DNA from: a bacterium
GTDB lineage: Bacteria > Margulisbacteria > Marinamargulisbacteria > UBA817 > JABISL01
DNA length: 64,000 nt
Direction of reading: 5' to 3'
NCBI GenBank assembly: GCA_018700055.1
Contig: JABISL010000045.1
Location: 1-64,000, forward strand
Each line of letters begins with the position of its first letter. The stretch's first letter is position 1. Positions 1 to 10,100 of the stretch are shown in pieces. Under the pieces are notes generated by a model that was given only the letters and a program-made list of their open reading frames with translations, was not told the origin of the DNA and did not search any database. The position numbers were made by a program, and so were the translations under genes.

Positions 1-1
1 G

Positions 2-229
2 GAACAGATACTTAATTTTTTACCTGATGCAGAAGCATTCAAGGAACTTAGCAATAAGTCAGATATGGTTCAATTCGGAACACCCTTAAAAACTTTCTCG
101 AAGCACTGCTCAGGGCTCATAGAGCTTGTGAACAAATCGCCTTGGAGACGCATCTTTAATATTCAACTCAGAACAAACCACGTTTTAGAGACAGGCATTT
201 CACTTCCCCCATTGGATTCGGTGTCTTAA
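2..229 (+). CDS. C-terminal end of an unrecognised protein (5' truncated)
   Basis: An open frame runs without stops from the left edge to a TAA at 227-229, giving 75 residues that begin EQILNFLPDAEAFKEL and end LPPLDSVS. The gene starts outside the window. The segment mixes charged and hydrophobic residues and shows no membrane span or motif that I recognise. Its stop overlaps by 4 bp the stop of the convergent TIGR03545 gene. That tight fit, with no room for a terminator, matches the dense packing elsewhere here and supports a real gene end. Function unknown. Confidence 0.5.
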   Translation, partial: EQILNFLPDAEAFKELSNKSDMVQFGTPLKTFSKHCSGLIELVNKSPWRRIFNIQLRTNHVLETGISLPPLDSVS

Positions 230-2094
230 AACAATCCGTTTAAAGACTTCTTTAGTTGACCTTGAACGTCGCTAGAAGCTTTTTGCAAGACTCTCGCCGA
301 TTGATCCTTCAACACATTGAGCTTATTTTGGGCTTCTTTTTCAATACTATCAATCGATCGAGATACCTCAGACAATTTCTGATTCTGAGTATCCAAAAGC
401 ATTTCAATTTTAGCAACGGAACTTTGTGCCATAGCTCTCCCTTCACTCTGTTCCATTTCAACCAATCCATCCAAATGGTCTTTTAGTTTTCGCTTAGTGA
501 CCTCTACTTCATTACCGATCATCTTATTAATCTTACTCCGGAAATACCGATCAAACGAAGACCGAACAGTCATTGAGGGAGACTCAACATCACCTGATAT
601 AGACACCTCAACCTTTACCTTTTTCATCCCTTTTACTGTAGAAATTACAAGTCCATTTACAGACTGATTAATGGGGGCATATTTACCTGAATCCATACGG
701 AGTTGATTTCCAATCAAGACTAATGAGCCTTGAATCGCATCGCCTCGAAGCGCCAACAACAAATCTACCTGCCCACGCCCAGATTGAATGGTCATAGGAT
801 GGCCATCTAATTCAAAAGGCTCAATCCCAGCAAGGGGCAACCCCGTCATCGCTGCTTTGGCAACCAAACTAGCAGGTCCACGCCTTGCATCATGACGAAT
901 CATTACCTGGCCATTTATACCTAAGTGGGGCCCATTGCTAAAGGCAAAAATACCTATCATTGGCTTATTAATTAAGCTTTGATCCATAGCAATATCAGTA
1001 ATTGTCCCTTTGATCGTTTGTCCATTACCATCATCACCTGACACCCTTATTTTTTGAATCCAAAACCCAGGAAAAGCATCTATTGTTGGGAAGGACACTG
1101 TCGTTCCTTTTAATCGTCCTTTTTTATCAATAGATTGGCCTGAAGACAGTTTGTTTTTGATCATCAATACTCGTTTAATCATACTCATATGAGGCGCCAA
1201 CTGCTCATCAATCCAATCTGACAGTAACGATTGAGAAATGGCCCCGACTTGATCTTTCTTAAACTGAATTTCCTTTTCTAATCGTTTAAAATCGGAATTG
1301 CCAGCGACCTTAACGCGTGCAATTTCAGTGGACACCTTTTCCCTCGCCCGAGACAAATGTGTACGGCGTAAGGTTAGGTCCTTTTGAATATCTCTCAACG
1401 ATCGCTTCACCTTCTTTGTCGATTGTATAAGTGTATTTAATTGAGTGATATCGGATATTGCACCAATTGAAAAAGACTTTAGTGCGGTTAATTCTGAGGT
1501 CGCCTGATCAATCTCAGATATCATATCCGAAAAATCACTTAGCTGAGCAACAGCAACCCTTAAACGAGTGACTTCACCTTCAACCTCTTTGCCCTGTCTA
1601 GCTAATTGAAGCTGCTGTGGATCAATTAAGTCCGTTACATTTATATCCAATTTGGGAAGTTGGCCACCAATCGAATGTGTAGCTGTTTTCATCCACTCCG
1701 ATGATTGCCCTGAGGAACTGGCTTGTGTAGGGTTCTTTTTAGGTAATGCCCCTGAGGTATATCGTTTGGTTCCAACAACAACCCCAGTCATTGTCATCTC
1801 CGGAATAATAAGTTTCTTCTTAAACAAAGGCCACATCAAAACACTCGCTTGCACCCTATCAATTTCCACAAGGTTCGACATCGGAGATTGCGCATTAGCA
1901 ATCACTACACCCGTTACTTCCACTGACAACGGTGAATAATGAACTATAACGTCCTCAACCGATACTTTCGCCTGAGCAACGGATTGCCCCCCGCGTACAA
2001 TCGCCGTCTCTATAATCGTATCTAAGAAAAAAAGAGGACTTATTAAACAGCCCAGTAAGATTAAAAAAGGAATAACGGCCTTCCAACGCATCAA
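226..2094 (-). CDS. TIGR03545 family membrane-anchored protein
   Basis: A 622-residue protein with one N-terminal membrane anchor (residues 6-26, hydrophobic after MMRWK). A large extracytoplasmic part follows, resembling AsmA-like or lipid-transfer beta-rich proteins (VEDVIVHYSPLSVEVTGVVI, then MTMTGVVVGTKR). A long coiled-coil region lies at about residues 170-320 and another at the C-terminus (about 545-615, rich in E/K/Q/S). This order and length match the uncharacterised TIGR03545 family. The gene overlaps the preceding TIGR03546-like gene by 4 bp (ATGA), and the two families are known to occur as neighbours, so they probably act together in the envelope. The biochemical role is unknown. 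Confidence 0.75.
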   Translation of the reverse strand: MMRWKAVIPFLILLGCLISPLFFLDTIIETAIVRGGQSVAQAKVSVEDVIVHYSPLSVEVTGVVIANAQSPMSNLVEIDRVQASVLMWPLFKKKLIIPEMTMTGVVVGTKRYTSGALPKKNPTQASSSGQSSEWMKTATHSIGGQLPKLDINVTDLIDPQQLQLARQGKEVEGEVTRLRVAVAQLSDFSDMISEIDQATSELTALKSFSIGAISDITQLNTLIQSTKKVKRSLRDIQKDLTLRRTHLSRAREKVSTEIARVKVAGNSDFKRLEKEIQFKKDQVGAISQSLLSDWIDEQLAPHMSMIKRVLMIKNKLSSGQSIDKKGRLKGTTVSFPTIDAFPGFWIQKIRVSGDDGNGQTIKGTITDIAMDQSLINKPMIGIFAFSNGPHLGINGQVMIRHDARRGPASLVAKAAMTGLPLAGIEPFELDGHPMTIQSGRGQVDLLLALRGDAIQGSLVLIGNQLRMDSGKYAPINQSVNGLVISTVKGMKKVKVEVSISGDVESPSMTVRSSFDRYFRSKINKMIGNEVEVTKRKLKDHLDGLVEMEQSEGRAMAQSSVAKIEMLLDTQNQKLSEVSRSIDSIEKEAQNKLNVLKDQSARVLQKASSDVQGQLKKSLNGLF

Positions 2095-2615
2095 CTATCT
2101 CCCAATAATCGCGCTGCGAAACCAACGACCTTAGAGGCCTTAATAAATTGAACAATCTTCATTTTTTGAAGACGTGTCATCCAGCGTTCGCGATACTGAA
2201 TCACCAACCATTTCATCAATAGGTAATTAGGAATAAGAAGGAGTAGCCCCATGACTAAACTACCCAACATCACGGTATTATTAAACTGGGTATATGGAAC
2301 GATTGGAAGATTATAGAGAAAGGTCCACCCGCCAATTAATGATGGACTCGACAATAAGGCCAACCCAATTCGATCCATCAAAGGATCCAGGCAATAAGCA
2401 ACCATACTCCAAAATGAAAACGACACTAGTCCAAGAGCCACATTGGTTCGACAAAAATATAACAAAGACCCAATACCAAGTGTCAAAACCCCATTAAAAG
2501 GAAGGATCCCTATTATCGCACCGATAGCCACGCCCAAAGCCAATTGCTCGGGGGACTGACCCGAGTTAAGCGCCTTTATAAGTTTCTTCAATTGAGATAG
2601 TAACCAGAAAGTCAT
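2091..2615 (-). CDS. TIGR03546/DUF2062-type inner-membrane protein
   Basis: A 174-residue polytopic protein. The N-terminal part has the glycine-rich pattern of DUF2062-like proteins: SGQSPEQLALGVAIGAIIG followed by LPFNGVLTLGIGSLLYFCRTN, then three or four further hydrophobic segments up to about residue 135. A basic amphipathic tail (RERWMTRLQKMKIVQFIK) follows. It is the first gene of a two-gene operon with the TIGR03545 protein, linked by an ATGA overlap, which suggests translational coupling. A TATACT hexamer lies 8 nt before the ATG on the coding strand (2624-2629), back to back with the aroK promoter. The family role is uncharacterised; a membrane partner for the TIGR03545 protein is inferred. 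Confidence 0.7.
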   Translation of the reverse strand: MTFWLLSQLKKLIKALNSGQSPEQLALGVAIGAIIGILPFNGVLTLGIGSLLYFCRTNVALGLVSFSFWSMVAYCLDPLMDRIGLALLSSPSLIGGWTFLYNLPIVPYTQFNNTVMLGSLVMGLLLLIPNYLLMKWLVIQYRERWMTRLQKMKIVQFIKASKVVGFAARLLGDS

Positions 2616-2623
2616 CGCAGCTA

Positions 2624-2653
2624 AGTATAACAGACAACGCTCTGTGATATACT
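2624..2653. promoter_or_regulatory. Divergent near-leaderless promoters between TIGR03546 gene and aroK
   Basis: The short gap between the two start codons (2616-2660) holds two -10-like TATACT hexamers facing apart. One reads leftwards at 2624-2629, 8 nt from the ATG at 2615. The other reads rightwards at 2648-2653, 7 nt from the ATG at 2661. I see no Shine-Dalgarno sequence between either hexamer and its ATG and no clear -35 box. If these are the -10 boxes, both mRNAs start at or within a few bases of the AUG. Confidence 0.45.
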
Positions 2654-2660
2654 GTCCCCC

Positions 2661-3179
2661 ATGAAGAATCGAATTTTGGTCCTAATCGGCATGGCAGGAG
2701 TAGGAAAATCTACTATTGGCAAGCAAATAGCTAAACACCTAGGGCGTCCATTTATAGATCTCGACCGTGTTATTGAAGACCGTGAAGGGGCACCTCTCCA
2801 ATCCCTCATCGATACTAAAGGAGAAGACTACTTCATCGAACTCGAAGGAGAGGTTCTGGAAGAGTTGATAAATGATCTAGACTCCGAACATGTATCCGCA
2901 GTTGTATCCCCAGGTGGAAGTATCGTCTATGCAGAAGAAGCCATCGCTGCAGTTAAAACCAAAGTTCTGTTCATTTATCTAGAAGATAAACTCGAGTCGA
3001 TTAAAAAAAGAATCCCAAACCTCGAAAACCGAGGCATCGTGGGGTTAAATGGACGTACCTTAGATGAAGTATTCAATGAACGGGTCGTACTCTATGAATC
3101 AACCGCACATCGCACGTATAGTCTCACCGGAAAGGCCATGGCAGCCATCGCCCAACAAATCGCTAAGGAATCAACTTAG
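2661..3179 (+). CDS. aroK: Shikimate kinase
   Basis: A 172-residue cytoplasmic P-loop kinase that phosphorylates the 3-hydroxyl of shikimate with ATP in the chorismate pathway. The Walker A motif is GMAGVGKST at residues 9-17. The shikimate-binding region follows (FIDLDRVIEDREG, with the D-x-D pattern), the glycine-rich VSPGGS matches the conserved substrate loop, and RTLDEVFNERVVLYESTAH resembles the lid and adenine-binding end, with the Arg pattern of the family. The length is normal. The gene stands alone on the plus strand between two minus-strand operons, and its stop overlaps the miaB stop. The start has TATACT 7 nt upstream and no Shine-Dalgarno, so it is probably leaderless. Confidence 0.9.
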   Translation: MKNRILVLIGMAGVGKSTIGKQIAKHLGRPFIDLDRVIEDREGAPLQSLIDTKGEDYFIELEGEVLEELINDLDSEHVSAVVSPGGSIVYAEEAIAAVKTKVLFIYLEDKLESIKKRIPNLENRGIVGLNGRTLDEVFNERVVLYESTAHRTYSLTGKAMAAIAQQIAKEST

Positions 3180-4492
3180 ACCGGAACGCCTTGCATGTTA
3201 TGGGGACTAGCGGCAGTAATCGTTGCACTAATGATATCTCCAACATTGTAATCCCCATTTGGTAGCAATACGATCTTGTTGGCATCGTTGCGGCCAACAA
3301 ATCCGTCCGAGTCCCGTTTTGCCCCCTTCTTCTCAATCAAAATACGCTCCACATTCCCGATATGAGCTTTGTTTTTTCGCTCCATGATCTCAATCTGAAG
3401 TTCATTTAGCTTTACGATACGTTCCGTTTTAATCGCCTCAGGAATATCATCGGGGAAGCGACGTTCCGCAGTCGTTCCTGGGCGTTCTGAATACTTAAAT
3501 ATAAAAGCACTATCAAACTCAACCTGCTGAACTACATCCACGGTGTCTTGAAACTCTTCATCCGTTTCCGTAGGAAATCCAACAATGATATCCGTACTCA
3601 TCGCCATATTTGGTGAAATGGAACGAATATCATGAATGACGTTCATAAACTCTTCCTTAGAGTAAGTCCGGTTCATTTTTTTAAGAATTCGAGAGTTTCC
3701 AGCCTGTAGTGGAACATGAATCTGATTACAAATGTTCTCCCGTTCATCCATTAGTTGGATTAGCTTACGCGGAAAGTCCTTAGGGTGCGGCGAAGTAAAT
3801 CGAATCCGTTCTACCCCATTAACCTGACTGACTTGATCCATTAGATCCGTGAAGTCGGAGGATTCATGACTATAAGAGTTAACATTCTGTCCCAGCAACG
3901 TCACTTGTTTGAATCCTTGATCCACCAAACGTTTAACTTCATCTATAACTGATTCGGGTGCCCTACTCCGCTCTCTACCTCGAGTAAATGGCACTACACA
4001 AAAAGTACAAAAGTTATTGCACCCACGCATAATCGCAAGCCACGCATTTACCCCATCTTCTCTAGTGGGATAAACATCTGAATACGTCTCAAACTCAGAC
4101 AAAGTGATATCAAAACTTTTATCTTGCTCTTTAAACGTTTCCGAAAGCAACTTAGGTAATGTCTTATAGCTATCTGGGCCCGCAATCAAATCAATATGTA
4201 ACTTGGGGTCTTCAAGTAAGGCCTGCTTAAAATTAGTCGCCATACAGCCCAAAATTCCAATCTTCAGTGACTTGGGGTGGGCATGCATTTTCTTCAAAAC
4301 ATGAATCCGATTCAATACTGTTCGATTCGCTCTATCCCTCACAGAACAAGTATTCAGCAATGCTACATCTGCACTAGGCAAATCCTCAGTGAGTTCATAC
4401 TTAGCATCCTTCAGAATCGTCTTTACGAGTTCCGAGTCGTATTCATTCATCTGACAACCGTATGTCTCTAAATATACTTTTTTCTTCATCAT
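3176..4492 (-). CDS. miaB: tRNA-2-methylthio-N6-dimethylallyladenosine synthase MiaB
   Basis: A radical-SAM methylthiotransferase that converts i6A37 to ms2i6A37 in tRNAs reading UNN codons. All three family domains are visible: the N-terminal UPF0004 domain (YLETYGCQMNEYDSE, with further cluster cysteines in NTCSVRDRA and LGCMA), the radical SAM core with CNNFCTFC (CX3CX2C), and a C-terminal TRAM domain. Length is about 438 residues, as usual. Three ATGs lie in a row at the start (4495, 4492, 4489). A GGAG motif sits 2, 5 and 8 nt before them respectively, so 4492 or 4489 is preferred over the longer frame from 4525. It converges on aroK with a 4-bp overlap. Confidence 0.93.
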   Translation of the reverse strand: MMKKKVYLETYGCQMNEYDSELVKTILKDAKYELTEDLPSADVALLNTCSVRDRANRTVLNRIHVLKKMHAHPKSLKIGILGCMATNFKQALLEDPKLHIDLIAGPDSYKTLPKLLSETFKEQDKSFDITLSEFETYSDVYPTREDGVNAWLAIMRGCNNFCTFCVVPFTRGRERSRAPESVIDEVKRLVDQGFKQVTLLGQNVNSYSHESSDFTDLMDQVSQVNGVERIRFTSPHPKDFPRKLIQLMDERENICNQIHVPLQAGNSRILKKMNRTYSKEEFMNVIHDIRSISPNMAMSTDIIVGFPTETDEEFQDTVDVVQQVEFDSAFIFKYSERPGTTAERRFPDDIPEAIKTERIVKLNELQIEIMERKNKAHIGNVERILIEKKGAKRDSDGFVGRNDANKIVLLPNGDYNVGDIISATITAASPHNMQGVPV

Positions 4493-4681
4493 CATAGCTC
4501 CATAGAGTACCAAAGAAACGGACATTCGCCGAGCTTAGGTAGGAATCCAGAAAATGAACTGAATCAGGAACTAAACAAAAAAGACTACACATTACTGGAA
4601 CAAGAAGAAGCGTTTTTTCACTATCTACAGATAAAGGAATTTGTAGATATGAAAGAAACTTGCAAATCTTTTCCAGAGGAC

Positions 4682-5109
4682 CTACTTTACCTCTTTGACT
4701 AGATCAAAAATATCCGTCATTCCTCTTAATTCAGCCATTAACCTTGGATTATATTCCGAAATACCACAATCAGGATCCGCACCATTTTTCAGTAAAAAAG
4801 AGCACACTCTCTGTGACGTCCAGATATAGCACTACAGAGAGGCGTGGAACCGTCTAAAGGTTGAGCGTCCACTTTTGCAGTTGACCACCCTTTTACCCTA
4901 TCAAATATTTTCTGCTCTAACGCTGCTTTCCTTGTCGAAGAGCTCCCTTTATTTGATCCATCTAAACCATACTTAAATGGAGATCCAGATATAGATGGAG
5001 ATCCAAAAATCGAAACCTTCGCAGGACGAAGTTTCGGTGAAGGAGTAAACCCCATTGCCAATCGAAAACTCGACCAACAACTACTATGTGATACTAAATC
5101 GGGACTCAT
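4682..5109 (-). pseudogene. Ankyrin-repeat protein interrupted by a frameshift
   Basis: The first frame from ATG 5109 encodes a Ser/Cys-rich head (MSPDLVSHSSCWSSFRLAMG) and the start of an ankyrin repeat (PLDGSTPLCSAISGRHRECA), then stops at 4789. Shifting by -1 at the six-A run 4794-4799 (T6 on the coding strand) restores a perfect ankyrin continuation, LFLLKNGADPDCG, which ends at a TAG at 4682-4684. The repaired protein has about 142 residues. A good ribosome site (AGGAG, 9 nt before ATG) suggests the gene is or was expressed. This could be a true frameshift mutation, a slippage-based frameshift, or a sequencing error in the homopolymer. The next gene upstream is another ankyrin gene. Confidence 0.7.
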
Positions 5110-5188
5110 TTAATCGCTCCTAATACTTATCGTATCCCCTATTTAACAAATTTCAAGATCCCCATTAATACACTCACTAAACTACATT

Positions 5189-5773
5189 TTATGATTTAAT
5201 TCCAGTTCGTCTTAAGTATGATCGTTGAACTCGAAACAGATGCGCCATTCCAAAGCGCTTGGCTCTACTTCTAGGCGTTGCCCCATGAATGTTGGGTCTA
5301 TCCGGATCAGCACCAAACTTATATAGCAGTTCAACAAACCGTGTATTCGATTTATCAACGGCAATATGGAGACATGTTCGCAATTCATTATCTTGAGAAT
5401 TAACAGTCACGCCCTTCTCAAGCAAGAACGCTGTTATCTCGTAATGTCCCAAAGTCACGGACTTATGAAGAAGTGTTTGCCCCGTAATGTCTATATTAGA
5501 TTGAATAAGGTCTACAAAGACCAAAGGCTTCAATACCTTTTCAAGTCTTCTTAGTTGAGGTAATTCTGAATTAACAACCCAGTTAGTTACATTTATCTTA
5601 TCTTGAAATGTTATCCCTCGCGTAGACCCCATTCGCCTTAGTTTTTTGGATGCTGAACACGGTCTAGAACCTGAGTTAATCAAGTTTTCTGATTTCCGAT
5701 GATAGGGGCTACTCTTAGAATCACGTAATTCAGTCAGCGACATCCGATGTATCGAATAGTCTCTAGTTAACAA
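5189..5773 (-). CDS. Ankyrin-repeat protein
   Basis: A 194-residue protein with a basic, Ser-rich N-terminal third (about 1-60) without recognisable domain and at least two ankyrin repeats: DITGQTLLHKSVTLGHYEIT then LLEKG, and LRTCLHIAVDKSNTRFVELL then FGADPDRPN, followed by a degenerate third (HGATPRSRAKRFGMAHLF). Ankyrin repeats bind proteins; in bacteria they are enriched in host-associated lineages. The likely start is a TTG at 5773 inside the end of mtaB, with GGAGAGG 5 nt upstream; an ATG at 5743 has no ribosome site. Translation is therefore probably coupled to mtaB. No signal peptide is visible. Confidence 0.75.
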   Translation of the reverse strand: MLTRDYSIHRMSLTELRDSKSSPYHRKSENLINSGSRPCSASKKLRRMGSTRGITFQDKINVTNWVVNSELPQLRRLEKVLKPLVFVDLIQSNIDITGQTLLHKSVTLGHYEITAFLLEKGVTVNSQDNELRTCLHIAVDKSNTRFVELLYKFGADPDRPNIHGATPRSRAKRFGMAHLFRVQRSYLRRTGIKS

Positions 5774-7064
5774 TTACCTCTCCAAGTAAAAAGCCATCCC
5801 CCAGTTGAGTCACGTTAACGTGTCCAATCACATTTTTGAGAGCTGTATCTGAATTCACTCGAACCGGAACATAATGCTCGGTATGTCCTACCCATTGATC
5901 TTTCTTAATCTGCTCAAAGAGAACCGATTGCTTAGTTCCTATCATCTGCTCCATGTAAACCTGCTTCTTTCGCGTACTCAGCTCCCTGAGTCGTCGCGAC
6001 CGCTCAGCGATTACGGACTTAGGCACCTGACCATCCATCTTGCGACTTCGTGCCATCTCACGTTCTGAATAGCTAAACACATGAAAGTAAAAGAATGGCG
6101 ATTCTAACAAATACTCATAGGCTGATTCAAATAATTCATCTGTTTCACCTGGGAACCCAACGATTACATCCGTACCTAAGCCTATTGAAGGGGAAATCGA
6201 CATTACCTGATCGATAAACCCAGTAAACTCATCTAAGGTATATTTTCGTTTCATTAATCCCAAAACCTCATCAGTCGCAGATTGAATCGGAATATGAAGA
6301 TAGTTACAAACCTTAGACTCGGGATCAGCCATCTTTTCAATTAATGGAATCGGAATCGTTGTCGGTTCGATAGACGAAATTCGAATACGTCTTAATAAAG
6401 GTAAGTCCTCAAGCGCATCAATCACATCTATAAACCCTTTGTCTCCATCAGAGTAAGTCCCAAGATTAATCCCTGTAATAACAATTTCTTGGTGCCCAGA
6501 CTCAGTTAAAAGACGAGACTCTTTGAGACAGTCATCAAACTGACGACTCCGAGCCGGTCCACGAGCAAACGGAATAATGCAAAACGCACAATAAAAGTCA
6601 CAGCCGTCTTGGATCTTAATATTGGCGCGACAATGCTTCGGGTCAATACCAGCTGTAGGTAACGTAAAAGGCTTACGATCCATCTTAGGTGCGATAACCG
6701 CACCATCAGCGGTATCTATATCTCCGACAATCGCAGGAAGTCGCATCTTATCCGCATTACCTACCACCCAAGTCACATTGGGCCATTTCAACAGTTTGTC
6801 TTTTTGGATCTGCGCCATACACCCTACCAACGCCACTTTCGTATCTGGATTGGTACGAACAGCCTTATTAACCAGACGACGGGCATCCGAGTCTCCATTC
6901 TCAGTTACTGTACATGTATTGATCACAACAATGTCTGCAGGAACCTTAAAATCCACCACGGAAAAACCACTTTCCTCAAAATGGCGTGTCATGATTGCAG
7001 TCTCGGATTGATTGAGTCGACACCCTTGATTATAAAAGGCTACAGTTCGTGCTTGGATAGGCAT
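5763..7064 (-). CDS. mtaB: tRNA t6A37 methylthiotransferase MtaB
   Basis: A radical-SAM methylthiotransferase, related to MiaB, that adds a methylthio group to t6A37 of tRNAs reading ANN codons. The N-terminal UPF0004 domain begins AFYNQGCRLNQSET, which has the GCRLN(Q)SE signature of the MtaB/YqeV branch, with the second and third cysteines in NTCTVTENGD and VGCMA. The radical SAM site is CDFYCAFCIIPFARG (CX3CX2C). The TRAM-like tail ends in LGEVIVN. About 433 residues. I chose the ATG at 7064 because homology begins there; the longer frame to 7235 runs into the divergent S74 gene. TTGAGA and TATGTT promoter-like hexamers lie just upstream, leaving a very short leader. Confidence 0.92.
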   Translation of the reverse strand: MPIQARTVAFYNQGCRLNQSETAIMTRHFEESGFSVVDFKVPADIVVINTCTVTENGDSDARRLVNKAVRTNPDTKVALVGCMAQIQKDKLLKWPNVTWVVGNADKMRLPAIVGDIDTADGAVIAPKMDRKPFTLPTAGIDPKHCRANIKIQDGCDFYCAFCIIPFARGPARSRQFDDCLKESRLLTESGHQEIVITGINLGTYSDGDKGFIDVIDALEDLPLLRRIRISSIEPTTIPIPLIEKMADPESKVCNYLHIPIQSATDEVLGLMKRKYTLDEFTGFIDQVMSISPSIGLGTDVIVGFPGETDELFESAYEYLLESPFFYFHVFSYSEREMARSRKMDGQVPKSVIAERSRRLRELSTRKKQVYMEQMIGTKQSVLFEQIKKDQWVGHTEHYVPVRVNSDTALKNVIGHVNVTQLGDGFLLGEVIVN

Positions 7065-7181
7065 GAAGGAAGTGTAACATAATTCCTGTTTAGTTTGTCT
7101 CAATTCTGGGAATAATATTACTAGGCAGAAATCACACTCACCAACAATCCGTTTCGATCGATAAGTACCCGAGAGGCTCTC

Positions 7182-10100
7182 ATGGATAAGAAAATGGATC
7201 ATATTAAAAGCAAAAGTCGTGGATTCAAACGACACTTAAAAACCTTAACTTTGATGTTAGGGATTTTGTGCATTCTACCAACATCACTTCAGGCAACAGT
7301 GCCAATGCTATCCACCCTAGACATAACACTTTCTCATACCGATAGTGGGCTCTTAGAAGGCGGAAAAGTTGTCGTCGTCAAATTATATCCGGAAGGGTCA
7401 AGCATCCCCTTTTGGTCAAAAAACTATGCCAATCAAGTCTTTGTAAAAGGAAGCTCCAGCATCGAACTAGGACCATTTACAAGCACAGAACTCAATCAAA
7501 CTAACCCCGCAATAGGGATCACTATAGACGGTGAAGAGCTATTGATTCCCGTAACATCTGCAATGTATGCAATCCAAAGCCATCTCTCAGAAAAAACATT
7601 ACAAATGAATAATACCAGCGCCCTTTTTGTAGCCGATGACACCAATAGAGTAGGCATCGGAACACTAACCCCCGCATACAAACTGGATGTAAACGGCAAT
7701 ATTAGAATCCAAAACGCTACACACGGCATTATCTTTTCAGATGGCACCAAAATCACAAGTAGAAATGATGTTGGAAGCGGAGGTGGCAGTGGCGGAAGTA
7801 GTAAATGGACTTTCGGCCCCAGCGACAGCATCTATTACGCAAGTGGAAATGTAGGAATATTAACTGAAACACCTCAACGCCCACTTCATGTAGATGGAAT
7901 TGTTAGGTTTGAAAACAGTGTCGCCAATAATACAGAAGAAACGATCCTCGTCATTGAACCGGATGGCGATATCAAAACCAGAGAGCTCCCAAGCAATAAC
8001 TGGACTACATATACCGGGTCAAGTGGAGTCATCTTAGATGGTTCTACATTCAAACTGGATCCCCAAGCCGCCACCAACGGACAAGTTCTTAAATATAATG
8101 GATCACAATGGATCCCAGGCACAGATGAGGGCCTATCCATAACGACAGCACCAGGAAGTGGCCTTGATATAACGGAATCAACCATTAAACTTATAAACGG
8201 AACAGTATCTGGAAACAGCCTGGTCTGGAGTAATGATAAATGGATTGAAGGGGCGCTCTATTCTGCCAGTAATGGAATCTCTTTAACAAACAATCAAATC
8301 AAATTCGATTCAGGGTTAACTTATAGCAGTGGAAGACTAGGTATTAACGCCAGCGATCCCCAACAACAACTAGATGTTGATGGATACATCCGAACAAGAG
8401 CAAACAGCACCCCTACACTAACCAGCAATGACGCCGGGTCTATGGCCTTCGATGGCAGCGTTTTTAAAGGATGGACGGGCACAGAGTGGTTAACGCTAAG
8501 TGGTGGAACTATTACATTGGATAACTCTGCTATCTGGCAATACAGCGGGGATCACATTATCGTTGATCCAACCGGAAATATGGGTATTGGACTCAACTCA
8601 CCAACCGCATTCCTTCATGTTGATGGCGACTTAAGAATCAATGATGTCGCTGTTAATAACAGCCTGAACGAAGTCGTCGTAATCGATGGAAGTGGCAATT
8701 TTCGACAACGCACATTAGGAAGTGACATTTGGGATGGTGATACAGACACTACTTATACAGCGAATAAAGGCGTTACACTTAACGGCACAATATTTGAACT
8801 TGATGACCTTGGTGCCAGCACTAGACAAGTCCTCAAATGGAATGGATCACAATGGAGTCCTTCCTCGGATATCGATACGCTTTATACCGCGAACAAAGGC
8901 GTCACACTCAATGGCACAACGTTTGAACTTGATGAGCAAGGAGCTAGTGTTGGAAACGTACTTAAGTGGGATGGCGACTTCTGGGTCCCTCAACCAGATA
9001 CCGATACGGATACCGATACAACTTATACAGCCGACAAAGGCGTAACACTAAACGGAACAACATTCGAACTTGATGATCTAGGGGCGATCACCGGAAATAC
9101 ACTCAAATGGAATGGGGCACAATGGACACCCTCCTCCGATGCCAATACAGGCACACTATATACCGCTAACAAAGGCGTTACTCTGAACGGAACGACCTTT
9201 GAGATTGATGCGCAAGGCGCAACTACTAGCCAAGTTCTCAAGTGGAACGGGTCTCAATGGACACCGTCTTCCGATGCAGGCACACAATATACGGCCGATA
9301 ACGGGGTTACACTCAACGGCACTATTTTGGAACTAGCCTCTCAAGGAGCAAGTGTTGGACATGTACTCAAGTGGGACGGTGGTAACTGGACCCCTCAGAC
9401 AGATACGGATACTGACACAGATACAACATATCTCGCTAATAAAGGAGTTACCCTAAACGGAACAACATTCGAGCTCGGAGCGCAGGGCGCCACGACAAGC
9501 CAAGTATTAAAATGGAACGGGTCTCAATGGGCACCCTCTTCTGACGTAAACACCACGTACACTGGCTCCAACGGAATAACACTAAACGGAACAGATATTC
9601 AATTCGACCCTGGATTTACAATTACTGGAGGACAATTGGGAATTGGCACAACACCTACTCAACCACTAGATATTGATGGTGTAATGAGGCTAAGACAAAC
9701 AACTGAGCCAACGCTGGGCACTGGTGACAAAGGTGTAATTGTGTTCAATGGAACCACCTTTAAAGGGTGGGACGGAACGGCATGGCTGGAGATGAGCGGC
9801 AACATCACAACTGATAGCTCCGAACTTTGGCAAACCAATGGCAACCATGCCGTTATCCAGCCTACAGAAAATATCGGAATAGGGTTAGTAAACCCTCAAG
9901 CCAAGTTAGATGTTTCAGGAAACGTACGTATACGAGACTTAAGTATAGATGGCAACTTATACAGTGTTGTGATGACAGATACAGACGGGGATTTATTCAA
10001 ACGTAACCTCCCTGAGAATGTCTGGGATGGCGACGATAATACAACTTATACAGCTGATAAAGGAGTCACCCTTAATGGCTCGATATTCGAGCTCGACAAA

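Noticed and set aside
4493-4702. Plus-strand open frame with protein-like text LNQELNKKDYTLLEQEEAFF to PEDLLYLFD, stop at 4702
   Set aside because: No usable start codon at the right place, the upstream part is antisense to the miaB start, and the end overlaps the frameshifted ankyrin gene. It may be the remnant of another gene but cannot be supported.
8740-9565. Regular repeats as a CRISPR array
   Set aside because: The repeats are in-frame coding modules of 120-140 bp without unique spacers and no cas genes are present.
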